Assembly (NCBI GenBank): GCA_022605955.1
Contig: JAKCOZ010000008.1
Span: 37,798,547-37,862,546, forward strand
DNA length: 64,000 bases
From: Rallus limicola
Taxonomy: Eukaryota; Chordata; Aves; Gruiformes; Rallidae
Direction: 5' to 3'
Shown here: positions 11,543-24,177 of the stretch, one piece after another
How positions within the stretch are numbered: position 1 is the stretch's first letter
Layout: every line of letters starts with the position of its first letter
Made by a program: the position numbers and the translations under genes
Notes under the pieces: generated by a model
What the model was told of the DNA's origin: nothing
Seen by the model: the letters and a program-made list of their open reading frames with translations, nothing else
Database searches by the model: none

Positions 11543-11774
11543 TGTCCTGGTTTCAGCAAGAACTGAGTTGATGCTGCTGAGGAGCCAGCACAGGTGAGCC
11601 CAGTTGGTCAAGGGGCTTTCCAGCCCCATAAAAGGGGCTGGGTGGGGAGGAGGTGGCTCTGGGATGGGCTGTGTGTGGATGGAGTTTTTGGTTGGTAAGG
11701 GCTGTGTGTTATTGCTTTGTGTGTATTTTGTTGTGAGAGCTGTTGCTGTTGGACCCCAGGTTGTGTTAGGGGTC
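11543..11774 (+). mobile_element. Probable LTR fragment of an avian endogenous retrovirus
   Basis: It begins TGTCCTGGTTTCAG, the same 14 bases that open the solo LTR at 53857, then diverges. A TATA-like CATAAAAGG sits at 11627-11635, a plausible LTR position. No matching target-site duplication or clean TG...CA right end was found before CR1 sequence resumes, so it is probably 3'-truncated. The right boundary is uncertain. Confidence 0.5.
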
Positions 11775-12476
11775 ATCCAGATGGAAAGCAGCTCTGCAGA
11801 AAAAGACCTGGGGGTCCTGATGGACACCAAGTTGAAGGTGAGCCAGCAAGGTGCCCTTGATGCAATGGCAGCACATGGTATTCTGGACTGGATCTGATAA
11901 ACCAGGTAGGTTCTGTTGGCAGAACAAGGGAGGTGATTTCTTCTCTCTACTCAGCACTGGTAAGGGCACCCCTGGGATGCTGGATCTAGTTCTGGACTCC
12001 TCAATAAAAGAGGGGTATGGATTTACTGAACAGACTTCAATAAAGGGCCATGGAGATGATATAGGGCCTGGAGCATCCCTTCTCTGAGGAAAGGCTGAGG
12101 CAGCTGGGGCTGTTTAGAGATGAGAGGGCTTGGGGGAAGGAGCTCTTGTCAGGCATAGAAATACCTGAAGTGAGGGTGCAAAGAGGTTTCAAAGAGCTGG
12201 GGTCTTCTCAGGGGTGCCCAGTGACAGGACCAGAGGCCACAGGAATGCACTAGAACAGAGAGGGTTCCCTCTGAGCACCAGGAAATGCTTTCTTGCTCTG
12301 GGGGTGGCTGAGCGCTGGTGCAGACTGCTCAGGGAGGTTGTGGAGGCTCCATCCTTGAAGATATTCAAAAGCTGTCTGGATGTGATCCTGGGTTCTAGGA
12401 GACATTGCTTGAGTGGGGGGAGTTGGAGCAGTTGACCTCTGGGGTTCCCCTCCAACCCTAGACAATCTGAGATTCA
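11775..12476 (+). mobile_element. Divergent CR1 LINE fragment
   Basis: CR1 ORF2 and 3' UTR order is recognisable (GAAAGCAGCTCTGCAG near 11780, then a GGCCTGGAGCATC block near 12066, then TCCAACCCTAGACAATCTGAG at the end) but with many internal deletions. It is older than the copy at 10668. Confidence 0.8.
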
Positions 12477-13237
12477 TGGGTAGCTTCCATCACCCCATCT
12501 TAGGTGGAGGAAACATCACCTGTATGCCCAAGGTCATGTCTCTGAGCTTGCTATCACCTCCCTGCCTTAGATCCATTCCCAGTGCACATTCCCACCTCCA
12601 AGTGGGTTAAGACTGGTCAATCTGTAGGCTGCTGCCTCCCTGGAGACCAAACCCAATCTGAGACAGAAGGCATAAAAAAAGAAACCCCACCAAAGACAGA
12701 AAATTGCTGCTGCTAAATGACACCTTAGATAAACTCAGCTTCCCCTCTTACAGATTCAGGTCTTGTTTAAGCTTTCCTGTAGATTTGGGATGCAGCAGAA
12801 GCAATTTAGATTGAGGAGATTAATTAATTAGTGTCAGGCAGAGGGAGCCCATTCACCAAATGGGAATGCTCCAGAGAATTTAGAGTTGTTTCAGGCTTTC
12901 CCCCCCCCCTCCTCCTTTTCTGCCTTTTCCAAAGATTGATAGTTCTTGGAGGTTTGTTATCAGCCAGCAATCTGTGACAATAAAGCAAGAAGCCAGGCCT
13001 AGTGAAACACTGATAGCACTGATTTCTTATGGTATTTTAGAGTCTTCTGTTCAAACCCTGGGAGGGGTGATGGTGAATCTTTGCTTCCCCTGTAAAAATA
13101 AATAAATCTTGCTACTTTTTTTAATACCTCATGGTGTGGGGGCTGGTTGCAGAGTATAACAAGGAACCATGTAAGAACTGTGAATAATGAATTAACCTTT
13201 GTGATTTTTTTTTTTATGAGGCAAAAATCCCATAACT
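12477..13237. other. Unique DNA, no gene recognised
   Basis: A C-rich/T-rich run lies at 12900-12915 and AT-rich words at 12815-12835. A T-rich run of about 12 bases lies at 13205-13216. No repeat family is recognised. Confidence 0.35.
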
Positions 13238-13702
13238 CTGTCCAGAGCTGGGCCCCCAGTACAAGAAAGATGTGGGACTGTTGGTGAGGGTTCAGAGGAG
13301 GTCATGAAGATGCTCAGAGGGCTGGAGCACCTCCCCTATGAGGAGAGGCTGGGGGAGTTGGGCTTGTTCAGCCTGGAGAAGAGAGGGCTGTGGGGGGGCA
13401 TCATTGCAGCCTGCCAGTCCCTGAAGGGAGCAGAGGAACAGGAGGGGAACCAGCTTGTTCAAAGGGCAGAGACTGGCAGGACAAGGGGGATGGATTGAAG
13501 CTAGAGGAGGGAAGGGTTAGATGAGATATTGGGGGGAAGTTTTATTTAGAGAGAGTGGTGAGGGGCTGGAACAGGCTGTCCAGGGAGGGGGTGGGTGCCC
13601 CATCCCTGGGAGTGACAGGCTTGGAGGTTGGTGTCCCTGCCTGTCAAAGAGTTCCACTCTATGATCCTTGGTGTCCCTTCCAACCCAGGCCATTCTGTGA
13701 TA
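13238..13702 (+). mobile_element. CR1 LINE 3' fragment
   Basis: It starts in ORF2 (GTCCAGAGCTGGGCCCCCAG), passes GAGGAGAGGCTGGGGGAG and ends CCATTCTGTGAT. Same subfamily as the copies at 7381 (minus) and 37230. A deletion of about 60 bases relative to 37230 lies near 13610. Confidence 0.88.
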
Positions 13703-14603
13703 ACCATAAACAGCAGAGGAACCAGAGACATACCCAGGAGCTGGCCTGGAGCCATTCCAGCAAGAGGCTTATTAATTGTGGAGGAAAGGTTTTGGTGATG
13801 AGGAGGGATGCTGTAGTGCCCAGCTCTCCTTTTGCAGGAGAGCTCACCTGGCCTGCCAAACACAGTAGGGCTGAGCATGGATAATCAGAAGTCACTGCTC
13901 TTTTCCAAGGTGTCTCTACTCATGTGATGAAAGCCATTTTACATGGCTTGCCCTGCACGGCCCCACCTGGTAGCAGGTGCTCCTGGGGTGCATCCCATCA
14001 CCCTGAAATGCTTCTCCTGAAAAATGTTTCTGCCATGGCACACTGAGTATTTTTAGCCTCCCCTCTGGGAACACCTGGTGCAGCCTGAGCCTTAGTGGCT
14101 CTGCCTGGAACTCAAGCTGTTTGGGTTTGGTTTTTTTTCAGATTTGGAAAGACTTTAACCCTTTTGGTGGGTATTCCAGCTGCTGGAGTACATGAGAATG
14201 GCAGGGAAGATGGGGGCAGGAATGGGGGATGCATCTCCAAGCACTCTTGCTCCTCTGACTGCTTTCAGCTCCCCTTCAGCATCTGCCACCTATTTCCATG
14301 AGGAGCCACATCCTGAAGGGCCACCTCCACTTACTTGAGCTGAGCTTTGACCCTGCCAGCTTTGTTTGATTCATATCCATTCTGTCTGGAAGAGGCAGCA
14401 TCTCCCCCCCTGCCCCGGACTTGAGAAAGGGCAGGGCAACAGATCCTGGAGTCCACACCTTCAAAAGGACACATCTAAATTGCCCACAGTGGTGGATCTG
14501 GGAGCTCAGGTTTTCTACTGGGAGCTCCAGAGCTGCTTCCAGCTGCCATAACAGGAAGGAAAGACCATGCTTCCCCTGGATAGCTGGCTCCCTGGGGGTT
14601 GTT
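13703..14603. other. Unique DNA, no gene recognised
   Basis: No convincing open frame, repeat family or RNA gene. Confidence 0.35.
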
Positions 14604-14833
14604 ACAGAATGATAAAATTACTTGGGTTGGAGGAGACATTTAAGATCAAGTCCAACCCCAGCCTGACAAGTCCACCTCTAGATCATGTCCTTAAGGACTT
14701 CATCTACATGCCTTTTAAATCCCTCCAGGGATGGTGACTCCACCACCTCCCTGGGCAGCCTGTTCCAATATTTGACAAACCTTTCAGTGCAGAAATTCTT
14801 CCTGATATCTGACCTAAATCTCCCCTGGGGCAA
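14604..14833 (-). mobile_element. CR1 LINE 3' fragment, older subfamily
   Basis: The minus strand ends in a degenerate CR1 tail (14604-14625) after GACTTGATCTTAAATGTCTC. The conserved 3' UTR block CTCCACCACCTCCCTGGGCA is at 14739-14758. More divergent than the copy at 7381. Confidence 0.8.
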
Positions 14834-17800
14834 TTCTAAGACCTCCAAACTCCAGGGATTTGGCTGCAGAGGGGAACATCTGTTGAGATTTATCCAAATA
14901 CCCAGCACAGTCTGGCATATGGTGTGGTCTGGCATCTGCCCATCTGGAAATGGGAGTGTTTCCTGCCTGGGTCATTGGGATATGAGATGATTTGGGTATG
15001 AGGTTAGGGGTGGAAAGATAATGTTGCTCCAAGTCATCTTCTCTGACGTGCTGCTTGCCAAGGTGCTAGTCCTTGCATTAAGATGTCTCCAGCACACCAT
15101 GAGATGACCTTGAAGGCAGCAGCTCAGACGTGGGACCCAATGGCAGCGATGTTCCAGCTGAACGCCACAGGCAGCAAGGGCGGTAGGCAAGAACTGCTGT
15201 GCACATCCCCCCTGGGTATCATCCCATCACAGCCTCTGGAGGCATTTTCCTCCCCAGAAAGGGATGTACTAGCTGTGCAAACTGAAAGATGAAAGCCTGC
15301 TCTAGGAGCTTTCTTGTCAAGAGAGATAAACGTCCCAGCTCGTGTAGCGGGGAGAAATGGAAACGGGTTGACCTCCCTCATTAGCATCGCTTAGACTAGA
15401 GGAAAGGAGCTGTAAGAAGTAGTCTGGTGATTTGTTCTCCTTTAAAAATGTCCCTGTCATCACGCTCCATTATTTATACCAGCAGCACTGCTGGCACTGA
15501 GCCTAGTCTGGGAAGAAAAATAATACAGAGATGTCCCCTCCTCTTTCTCTTGCCTTCCCTCTGAAGGAGATGTGTGCCTGCATTAGGTTATGTGACAAAA
15601 GCCCTGCCTGTGCCCCTCCCAGAGCTGTCCCATCGTTTGATGTGACACCCATCAAATGAGTCGATGACCTTTGGGATGTGCCACCTGGGGGCATGGGTCA
15701 CATTGGGGGTCCAGGGCAAGGGCAGCTCAGGATGGTGCAGGATTTATAGGATGTTCAGGCTGGAAAAGGGCAGGCAAGGTCTGGGGCATGGAGCTGTGGC
15801 AGCATTACCCAGCTCAGGACCCAAGGTGCTCTTTTCCCTTAACAGCTTCTCCTCCTAAACTGTGACCATCACCCCAGGCCCAGTGCTCAGAAAACGGTGA
15901 TTTTGGGGGATGTCTGTTTTGAGACTTGCTTTTCTGACTTTGCCTTTTGCTCTCTTAGTGGAAGCTCAGGTAAGAGCATCAGCTCAGGAACATGAAGAAA
16001 CCTTTAACTCCAGAATTCATAAGGGTTTGACTTTAGGGCTTGAAGGTTCAAGAACAAAAATATCCCAATCCCTTCCTCCCCCCAAAATTGTTCAAAGATG
16101 GGGCAAAGTCAAGGACAGGTGCTCCAAGTTTTTTTTTTTTGTGGAAAACACACACAAAATCCTCATTTTTATACACTTTTTTTAAAAACCAGAGGGAGAC
16201 ACACCACCCTTTCCCCAACCCCTCCTTCAATTCTCACCCTGCTCTGAGCATCTTTGCTGTTAATTCCCATCAATCTGGGGACAACCTCCAGGTCTTTGAT
16301 AAATACCTCCTGCTCTCCCCATGTGCAAAACCCCAGCTGTGATTTTTTTTCTGTAGAGGTCACCAGAGACACCAGGACCAGTGAGTTTTCCTTCTGAACT
16401 CTCTCAGCCCTCTGGATCCAGCTGTGACTCAGCTGCTGCGATCAGGAAATAACAGGGAATAGCAGGAACACCCCGCAGGGAGATACCCAAAGCATCATAT
16501 TTCTCTTTAAAAATGCTTTTACTGCAACCTGCTCACCAGCACAAATGGCTGTGGCCCAGACAAATCCTCTACCACGCTCCCTCCTTTTCAAAGCATTCAA
16601 TAAATCTTGCCTTGCCAACAGTTCTGGCTGGGCTTTGGGGAGCTGCAGAGCTTTCCAAAAGCTTGTTTTGCTTGCCTCTTTGAAAGGTCTTGGGGCTTCT
16701 GTGCCAGGGAGGGTTTGCACCTCTCTTGTGACCATAATGGGGAGTTTGGAGGGGAGGGGAGCTGCCTGCAGGGATGTCACTGTAGGTGAAGGTGGTAGAG
16801 GATGACTAAGGCCTGGGACAGAGCATCTCCCATCCCGTGTCCCTTAGCATGGCTGGGTGCCTTGGGGCCACTGCTTTGGCTGCTGGTGGTTCCCATGTGA
16901 TGGTCCTTGGCAACGCACCCTCCCTGAGCGCTCCCCTTCCCAGAGCAGCTGGTTTGCCCTACAGCCCAGGGCCCTCTTGGGAAGAGACAAGGTCAGCATG
17001 GCCCATCCAGGCTGTGAAAGCAAAAGTGGGCTCATGCATTGCCCAAGGAGCTCCTTATCTTCTGGCCACTTCCAGGCCAGGGTGTATGACTGCTCAGGCC
17101 ACCAGGATCTGCAAGGCTCAGGAGGGACGTGGCTCCAGAAAGCCATAGGGGTTGAAAAGACACTTGAAAAATTGCTTTCCTCTCTGACAGCAGAAGAAAA
17201 ATACCTGTGTGACTCCCCCTGCTTAAGTGGGCAGTACTCATGTGCCTAGGAGAGGTGGGTGTCCACACCAAACCATTCATTCAATTTCTTAAGCATGCAA
17301 GACAGGGAGCCCAGTCCTCCTCATAAGTAGAAATCCCAGGGCAAGCTGAATGCTGAAGCTGGAATTATGTGTGTTTGGGACTTTGCCTGGATGCAGTCCC
17401 TGCTTTATTCAGCCTTAATTGCATGCTTTTTTTGATTCCATCAGTAAGGAAAGTAAAACATAAAATAGATGTGCCTCCAGGGAAGAAGAGGTGATGCTTT
17501 AGGACTTTTTTTTTTTTTTGGGGGGGGGGAGGGGGGCAAACAGTATTAAAATGGATCATTGTATTTAAAAAAAGAAAAAAGAAGAAATGAGGTAAGGCCA
17601 CAAGAGAGCAGTGCCTTTTGTATAGACACAGAAGTTGAAACTGCAAAGCAGCTTTGGGAGTGGAGAGAATACAATGGGCTTTTCTGATTTAAGACATATT
17701 AGTCTGTGATAGTAATGAAAGCCCACTAGGAAAGCTGCTATCTTTCTTGCCTTATTGTCAGAAGAAATGATTTAAATCACTGCTTCACCTTGTGATTTGA

Positions 17801-20800
17801 GTCAGTGCTTTAAAACTATCCGGGTTTAGTCTCATTTATTACTTGCCCATTGTTTTGTGAGGTTGTATGTTTGTTTGCTTGTTTGTTTGTTTTTCCTGGG
17901 TGGGTAAGTGAAGCACTGGTCCCATGCTACACTTCAGGGATTCTTATTGCTGAGCGAGGAGGAGAGGTTTTATCTCTACCAAAGCATCATGGCTTCATCC
18001 TAATCTTTACTGCTTGCTATGTTCAGGGGTTGGATGTTGGGCTGGAGACACAGTAAATGCAGCTGTAGGGGGATGTACATAGGACAGGCACGTGTGAAGG
18101 TGTCAATATAGCTGAGCTTCCCAAGTGAGTGCTGTTCTCCATCTCTTTCTCTCCCTGCTTGTTATTTTAACATGTCAGGCTGATGGGGGGCGGGGGGAGG
18201 TGGGGGGTTGGTGTGTCTCAGAAACCTTTGGTTTGCTGGAGTTTTGGGAAGTTGGCAGCTGGGAGGAGATGCTCTAGGACAGGCTTCCAGCATCACCTGT
18301 GTAAGTAGCTTTGTGAAGGAAACACAGTGTGATTAAATGAGCCGTAGCCCTCTTGGGTACCACACTTGGAGAGCAAGAGGAACTGTTTGCTCCAAACTCT
18401 TCCCAAAGAGGCAACTACTGCCTGTTTACAGCCACCATGTTTCTCCTGTGAGGGTGAGATGGAACACCTTATGTTAGTTTAAAATCTTACGAGGTTTTCC
18501 AGCTATGGACACATGGTGCTGTCACAATATCACATTCCTCCTGGCCCCACAGGACGTGTGAACAGGCAAGGCTTGTGCCTGAGGGATGCTGCACCTTCCA
18601 GGGTCCTGCAGAAATCAGGAGGTGAGCAGGGCAAGGGCAAAGCCCTTTTGTGAGCGTGGCCTTCACCCTCCTGCCTCTGCCCCAGAGCTCCCATGCAGTG
18701 CTTAGGAGCCACTTAAAGGCTCCTTGCATGAGGCTGCTGAAGGTGAGCGTTGTCCCAGCACAGCTTAATACCTGAAGGCCTGACAGCACAGCACTCGTGT
18801 TCTTTTTGCTGTTGGTCTTGTTTTGTGGTGGCTTTTTTCCCCAAGGGTGAGATTCTCCAAGCCTGATGGTAACTGCACCTGCTGCTGGCACCTGAGCTGT
18901 AAAAGAAACTGTTACTTAAAGGGGGGGGGCAGCAGTGATTTAGCTGCTTTTTGGTTGTTGTTTATTATTGAAGCAGTACACAGTGCTTTGCAGTGATCAA
19001 AGATCTCCACGGGGGAACAAGCACATGCCAGTAGCTTGCTCTTTGCTGCAAACACAGGAGAGGTGTTGAAGCTGAGCACAGACTTTGGTAGGGTGAATGT
19101 CAGCTGTGACCTGCCACGGTTCATCCTTATATCCTCACCCTGCACGCCAGCTTGGATACACAGTTGGAAAGAGTGGTCCATCCCTCCCACTTTGCCTCTC
19201 CCAACAGCTGTGATGCCTCCATGGTGTCTCTCTCAGGTAAGCTTTATCTCCTCACCTTCCCCAGGTGAGATCTTCAGCCCAGGTCCTCCCCTTGCTACCT
19301 TCCCTCCTCTCACTCTTTCTGTTTGGCCTTTTCCTGGTTCTTTCCAGAAGCATCCTGTGCCATCTGTGCATGTCAGGACCCTGGCATCCCTGTCTGCCTT
19401 CCTATTATTGCACTTCTCATCATAAGACATGTGTTTGGGCTTCACCTCTTAGAAAACCATTTCTCAGGGTGCTACCCTCATGGGTAGGGCTGTGCAGGAG
19501 AGCCACTGCTGGCAAGCACGGACCTTGGTGGAGCATCCGCACATAGAGGAGAGACAGCCACATTGGGTATGTCTCCACGGCTGGAGATTGAGCTCCATGT
19601 TTTTCTCCAAAGAAATGCTGTTGAATGTGGCCCAGGAAAAATCCTGGCTTGGCTGTTCCAAAGTAACAGGTTTCCTCCCAAACCAGGGAAGGCTCCTCCC
19701 TTCCTGCCTGCCCAACAGAACCAAGAGCTCTCTACTCCCTGTCTCAGCTCAGCCTTATGGTTTTCCTTGGTGGAGGGAGTTTGTCTTTCACACTCTCTGC
19801 AGCATTTTTCTCCAGTGCTTTTGCATCAGAGAGATATAACATCTCCTTGCACTTCCTTCAGCCTCACCTTGACATTTTTACTGCTTCAGCTCCTGCCAGG
19901 AGGTCATCATCTCCCACCACAGGGTCTGCTCCTTACCCTTGGTGTCCCACCAGATTACTTCCACCATAGCACCCACATTCTGGGGCTTTTCTGATCAGGA
20001 TGTGAAGAGATACCTCCAGCTCCTTTGTGGTGCACCAAGCTGCATCAGAAGCTGGTGAGAGGACCGTCTGCGGGCTGCAGCAGTCAGCAGTGGAGGTCTC
20101 TGCAAAAACTCAAGTTTGAGGATGGATATTGCTCATGTTTGCCTTTCACCTGAAATCAGAGCTGTTTTATTTACTCTGTGGTGACTAGCTCCTAGGCAGC
20201 CAGGCTTTAATGCATACTAATGAACAAAACAAATTTTTCCCCTAGAATTGTCACGTGTTTTCCCAGAGTTTGCTGCAGCTCAGTCAGAGAGATAACATCA
20301 AAGTGGTACAATTTAATGAACCTGCTCTGTTACCATGTACAGCACTATTTACTGTCTGCTATGCAGAAAAAAAAACCACTGCTATTGAGATTTTTTTCGG
20401 TGTATTCCTCCAGTTTTATTAAGTTGAAACTTATTTGCAACCCGTTGTGGAAAGGATGTGAGAGATGGAATGATAAAAATGATTCGTCCCACACTGGGAG
20501 GTTTATTTAAAAATAAAACCCCAACAAACACACAAGAAAACCCCTGAGTTTTTGGCTACATCTGGAAAAATGAAGGAACAACAACAACAAAAAAAATTCT
20601 GTTTTAAAATATCCCTTATGTGCCAGAAAGTAAGTCTGCATGGGCTCAAACACAGCTCGTTAGGAAGAAGGACAGATACCTGCATCATCCTCTCTGGGTT
20701 CAAAGTGATTTCCAGACCCCTCTTCACCTGATGTCCTTGACTATCTGCAGGTCTTGTCACCACTCTATGAAGTCTGGTTTTGAAGGTTAGGATAGATAAC

Positions 20801-23800
20801 CAGCCACCGCTTGGCCACAGCTATTCCCCAGGCAGTAGAGGTGATCTAAATAAGTTAACAACTAATCAAAACCTCTGATGGGCAGCCCTGCCAGACACTG
20901 GAAGGCCAGGCTTTGGCTCAGCTGAGCAACAAAAGCAGAGAGAGACAGTGGAAAGGTGGTTTGTGGATCATCGAGCTGGAGCAGAAGAACATAGCACTGC
21001 CAGAGCTTGACTCCAACAGACCTTGGGGCTGGCAGCAGAGAGAGGGGACTCTGCTGCCAGCCCATGGAGCAACCATTGCAGAGGGGCTGGGTAGAAGAGA
21101 TTCACATATCTTTTCCCATATGGGGGCTGAGCTTTCTGCACCTTTGGTGCTATGAGTGTTTGGCATTTCACCATGGGATGCTTTTACAGCAGGCAGATAC
21201 ATCTTTGGTACCTTTGGGCTGTGCTGTTGGCCACGGCATCGTGAGGGCTTGAAGCCTGCAGCTTACTGATGTCAGTGCAGATGCTGTGTGGGTCTGCGGG
21301 TCATGACTGAGCTCTTGGATATTCCCTGAACTCCAAACAGGCAGGGTTTTGTTCCAGCTTGGTACTGCATCCTGGGAGGCCACCTGGGTGCTGCTCTGGA
21401 GGATATGGACCGAAGGAGAGCTCGGGGCAGCTGTGGCCACTGTTGGATGAGAAATAACCAGTCCAGTTTGAAGGCAGTAAACATCTAGCAATGCCACATC
21501 TTTTCTGAACTGCGGTCACGTTGCTGACACCGTCTGATTTCAAGAGGAAATTGTGCCAGCTTGCTTTGTAACAGCAACAATAACTGAAAAGCCCCAACTG
21601 ATGCAGCCCATCTCCTACACAACCAGAGCATCTAAGAGCTGAGAGGGAGGCTTTAATTACGCAGTGGTTTCCATGACAACCCCCTATATCAAATGGCCGA
21701 GCACAAGGGCTCTCTCCTCTTCTTCTTGGTCTCGTTACCTCTGGAACAATTAGGTCAGGATAAGAGCCCAGCTGCATTTCAGCACGGCTTGCACAGCTCT
21801 GTGTGGGCAGATGACAGTCTAATGCCCCCCTCCCCCTCCGTGCTGAGGTGTCACTCTTTGCTGGAGGCTGAACCAATCACCATGAAGGTTCCTCTGGCAG
21901 GAGAGGACCTCAGTCCTGCTAACACACCGATGATGGGTTGAAGTGCAGCGGGTCTGATAAAACCAGGCTGAGGTAGTGATACGATACACTGCCAGAGAAG
22001 AAGTAAAGAACAAGCTGAGATCTCATTTCTGCCTCTCCCTGAGGCTGTTCCCAGTTTGCTGAGTCTCCTGGCATTTCCTCACCCTTCCTGCCAAGCTTAA
22101 GGGGAGTTGGGTGTGTGTTTTTCTTTGTCCAAGCCCTAATCTCATCAGATGTTCATTGCTATAGTTAAAGTCCAAGAGGTTCTCCTTTGCTTCTGATTTT
22201 TAGTCTATGAGGAGTGTGACTTTGGGGTGTAGAAACACGCTTATAGTTAAGTTGCCCCTCGCTCTGGCATGGGAAAAGCCAGCAGCAGGACTCCGCTGGG
22301 CAGCAGGCAGCCCTCAGCAATCTCTTGCTTCATCCAAAGAAATCACAGGTCCTAAGATCACAATTTAAGAGTGAGAGGGGAAGAGGAAGACTTCAAGGTG
22401 GTGTCCAACTGAAGGCATTGTTCTCTTTTCTCCGGGGCCATGTAAATGGCAAAACATTAATATTTGCTTTTCCCTTTCCCTCTGGGCCCCATTGTTTGAG
22501 GTCTCAGTCCGGAGACAACTTTCCAGCTCACCTCTGTTTACTCTGAGTGCTGGCAGTGCTCAGCCCCTTTGCTGAGCCTTTCCCTTCCTTACATTGGCTC
22601 AGTGGGAAGGAAAGGCTTGCTAATTCTTCCCAACATGAGAAGACTTATTGTCCTTCTTGACCACCGTTCAAGAACAGCTGGTTTCATTGTCTTGTATTCC
22701 GTGTATTTTCTTTTTTAAGGGCTCAGGGTTACTTAAAAGGCAGGCCTGGCCCAAGCACGTCTGCCAAATCAAATGGCTGGCTTGCTGTGAAACTCAGCCT
22801 AAGCTTTTAAGTGGGAAGACATCCAAAGACAGATCAGGTCAAAAATCCTACTTGGCTCTGATGCCTGTTTCTCAGTTCAGCATTTCTGACAGCAAACCCA
22901 CCATTTTTAGTAGTGACTGTGTGAACTTTTGAGTGTGTGGCCTGTTCGGAGAGCGCTGCAGGTTCTGCTTGTGTTGAAAGGAAATCTCAAATCAAAACAG
23001 GTTTTTATAAAGAGAAAGGGTTCGGGGGGGGGCCTCTTTTGATGAATTAAGGATGTCAGCAAGAGGTTTTAATTCTTCCTCTTTCTTTTAAACTCTGCCA
23101 ACCCTGGTGGTGCTTGAAGAGCTGATGGGATCTTCACGAGGAAGACGTGCAGTGCTGCCCCTAAATCTGTAGTTTTTGCCTCTCAACACCCAGCAAGCTG
23201 GTGGCTTTTACAGGCTTGTTAAGAATCGCTTCCAGTCTATCTGACTTGATTTATTTGACTCCCAGTTTGTAAGAGCAAGGGCATGGCAAGAGATGCCAAA
23301 ATGCAGCCACGGAAGACCTGCCTTTTTCTGAGCTCCCCACGTGCATTCTGCCTCCCAGTGCCCCAAAACCCAAGAGGTTCTACTCCATTGGAGGTATGGG
23401 AAGCAGGTGATGTTCCAAGTGTGTTTTGGTTTTTTTTGCAGGAGGGCTGGAAATCTGAGCTGAGGCAGCAGTGGCATGTGCTGTTTCCCATGCAGACCTC
23501 GCTGGTGGAGCACTGGGATGGCCAGGAAAGACTGCTTCTCACACAGCACCGCAGCTCAATAAACACCATGTCAGCTAGTGGATTAATCGCTGTATAAACA
23601 CCAGCTGTGCCTGAAGGAGGTATGAATCTCAGGGGCCTTGCTTGCACTTGGGAGAGACTGGGCAGATGTGCAGGCTGGGCTCTGCCCAGGCAGTCTGCAT
23701 CTCCTCAGCTTTTCTCACCCCTGCTCATCAGGAGCACCATCCTTCAAGGGCAAAAAATGCTGCCTGATGCAAAGCAGCTGCAGAATCCCCCAATCCTGTA

Positions 23801-24072
23801 ATGCCATCCTTGCTCCATAGGCACCAAGAGAGCATTACCTGTTGTCCCAGTGCAGGACATGTCCCAGTGCAGGCAAAGTCCAGGCATATATCTCCCATGA
23901 GACTGGGGGAAGGCTGTGAAGAGGCATCTCCTGCATGTTTCCACCACATCTTTGTTCACTGCATGAATTGAGAACCACAACTATAAGTTCTCACATGGTC
24001 CAGGTAAGGTCCTTGCTGGTGTTCCTCACCACCTGGAAGGGAGGAAAGCCTGCCTCCTTCCCCTCACCCAGA
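14834..24072. other. About 9 kb without recognisable repeats or genes
   Basis: No CR1 was seen here, although it occurs about every 3.5 kb elsewhere. Simple sequence includes T11 near 16130, T14 then G10AG6 at 17506-17536, (TTTG)n at about 17867-17894 and a G-quadruplex-type cluster at 18185-18207. Blocks at about 20200-20430 and 22420-22550 have the AT-motif texture of conserved elements. All open frames are short. Confidence 0.4.
21667..21680 (+). promoter_or_regulatory. RFX X-box-like site
   Basis: GTTTCCATGACAAC is an imperfect palindrome close to the RFX X-box GTTRCCATGGYAAC. It sits beside a TTTAATTACGC homeodomain-type word at about 21652-21662. Confidence 0.35.
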
Positions 24073-24177
24073 CCAACTTGAAGGAACAAGGAGGCATTTC
24101 ATTGCTTCAGAAAGCAATGAATTGCATCTTCCAGTCTTTCTGAAGCAATGAAATGCCTCCTTGTTCCTTCAAGTTGG
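24073..24177. repeat. Perfect 42-bp inverted repeat with 21-nt loop
   Basis: The left arm 24073-24114 and right arm 24136-24177 are exact reverse complements over all 42 positions. The 21-base spacer is 24115-24135. A shorter inverted pair, CATTGCTT...AAGCAATG, lies across the inner end of the left arm. A transcript would fold into a long perfect hairpin. The structure looks like a fold-back template-switch product. A hairpin RNA gene is possible, but the perfect stem is unlike most animal microRNA precursors. Confidence 0.95.

Noticed and set aside
11279..11830. Minus-strand frame of 183 codons
   Set aside because: It is antisense to a CR1 and the adjoining LTR-like fragment.
24073..24177. 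Annotating the hairpin as a microRNA gene
   Set aside because: Animal precursors usually have mismatched stems of about 30 bp. A perfect 42-bp stem without expression data is better described as an inverted repeat.
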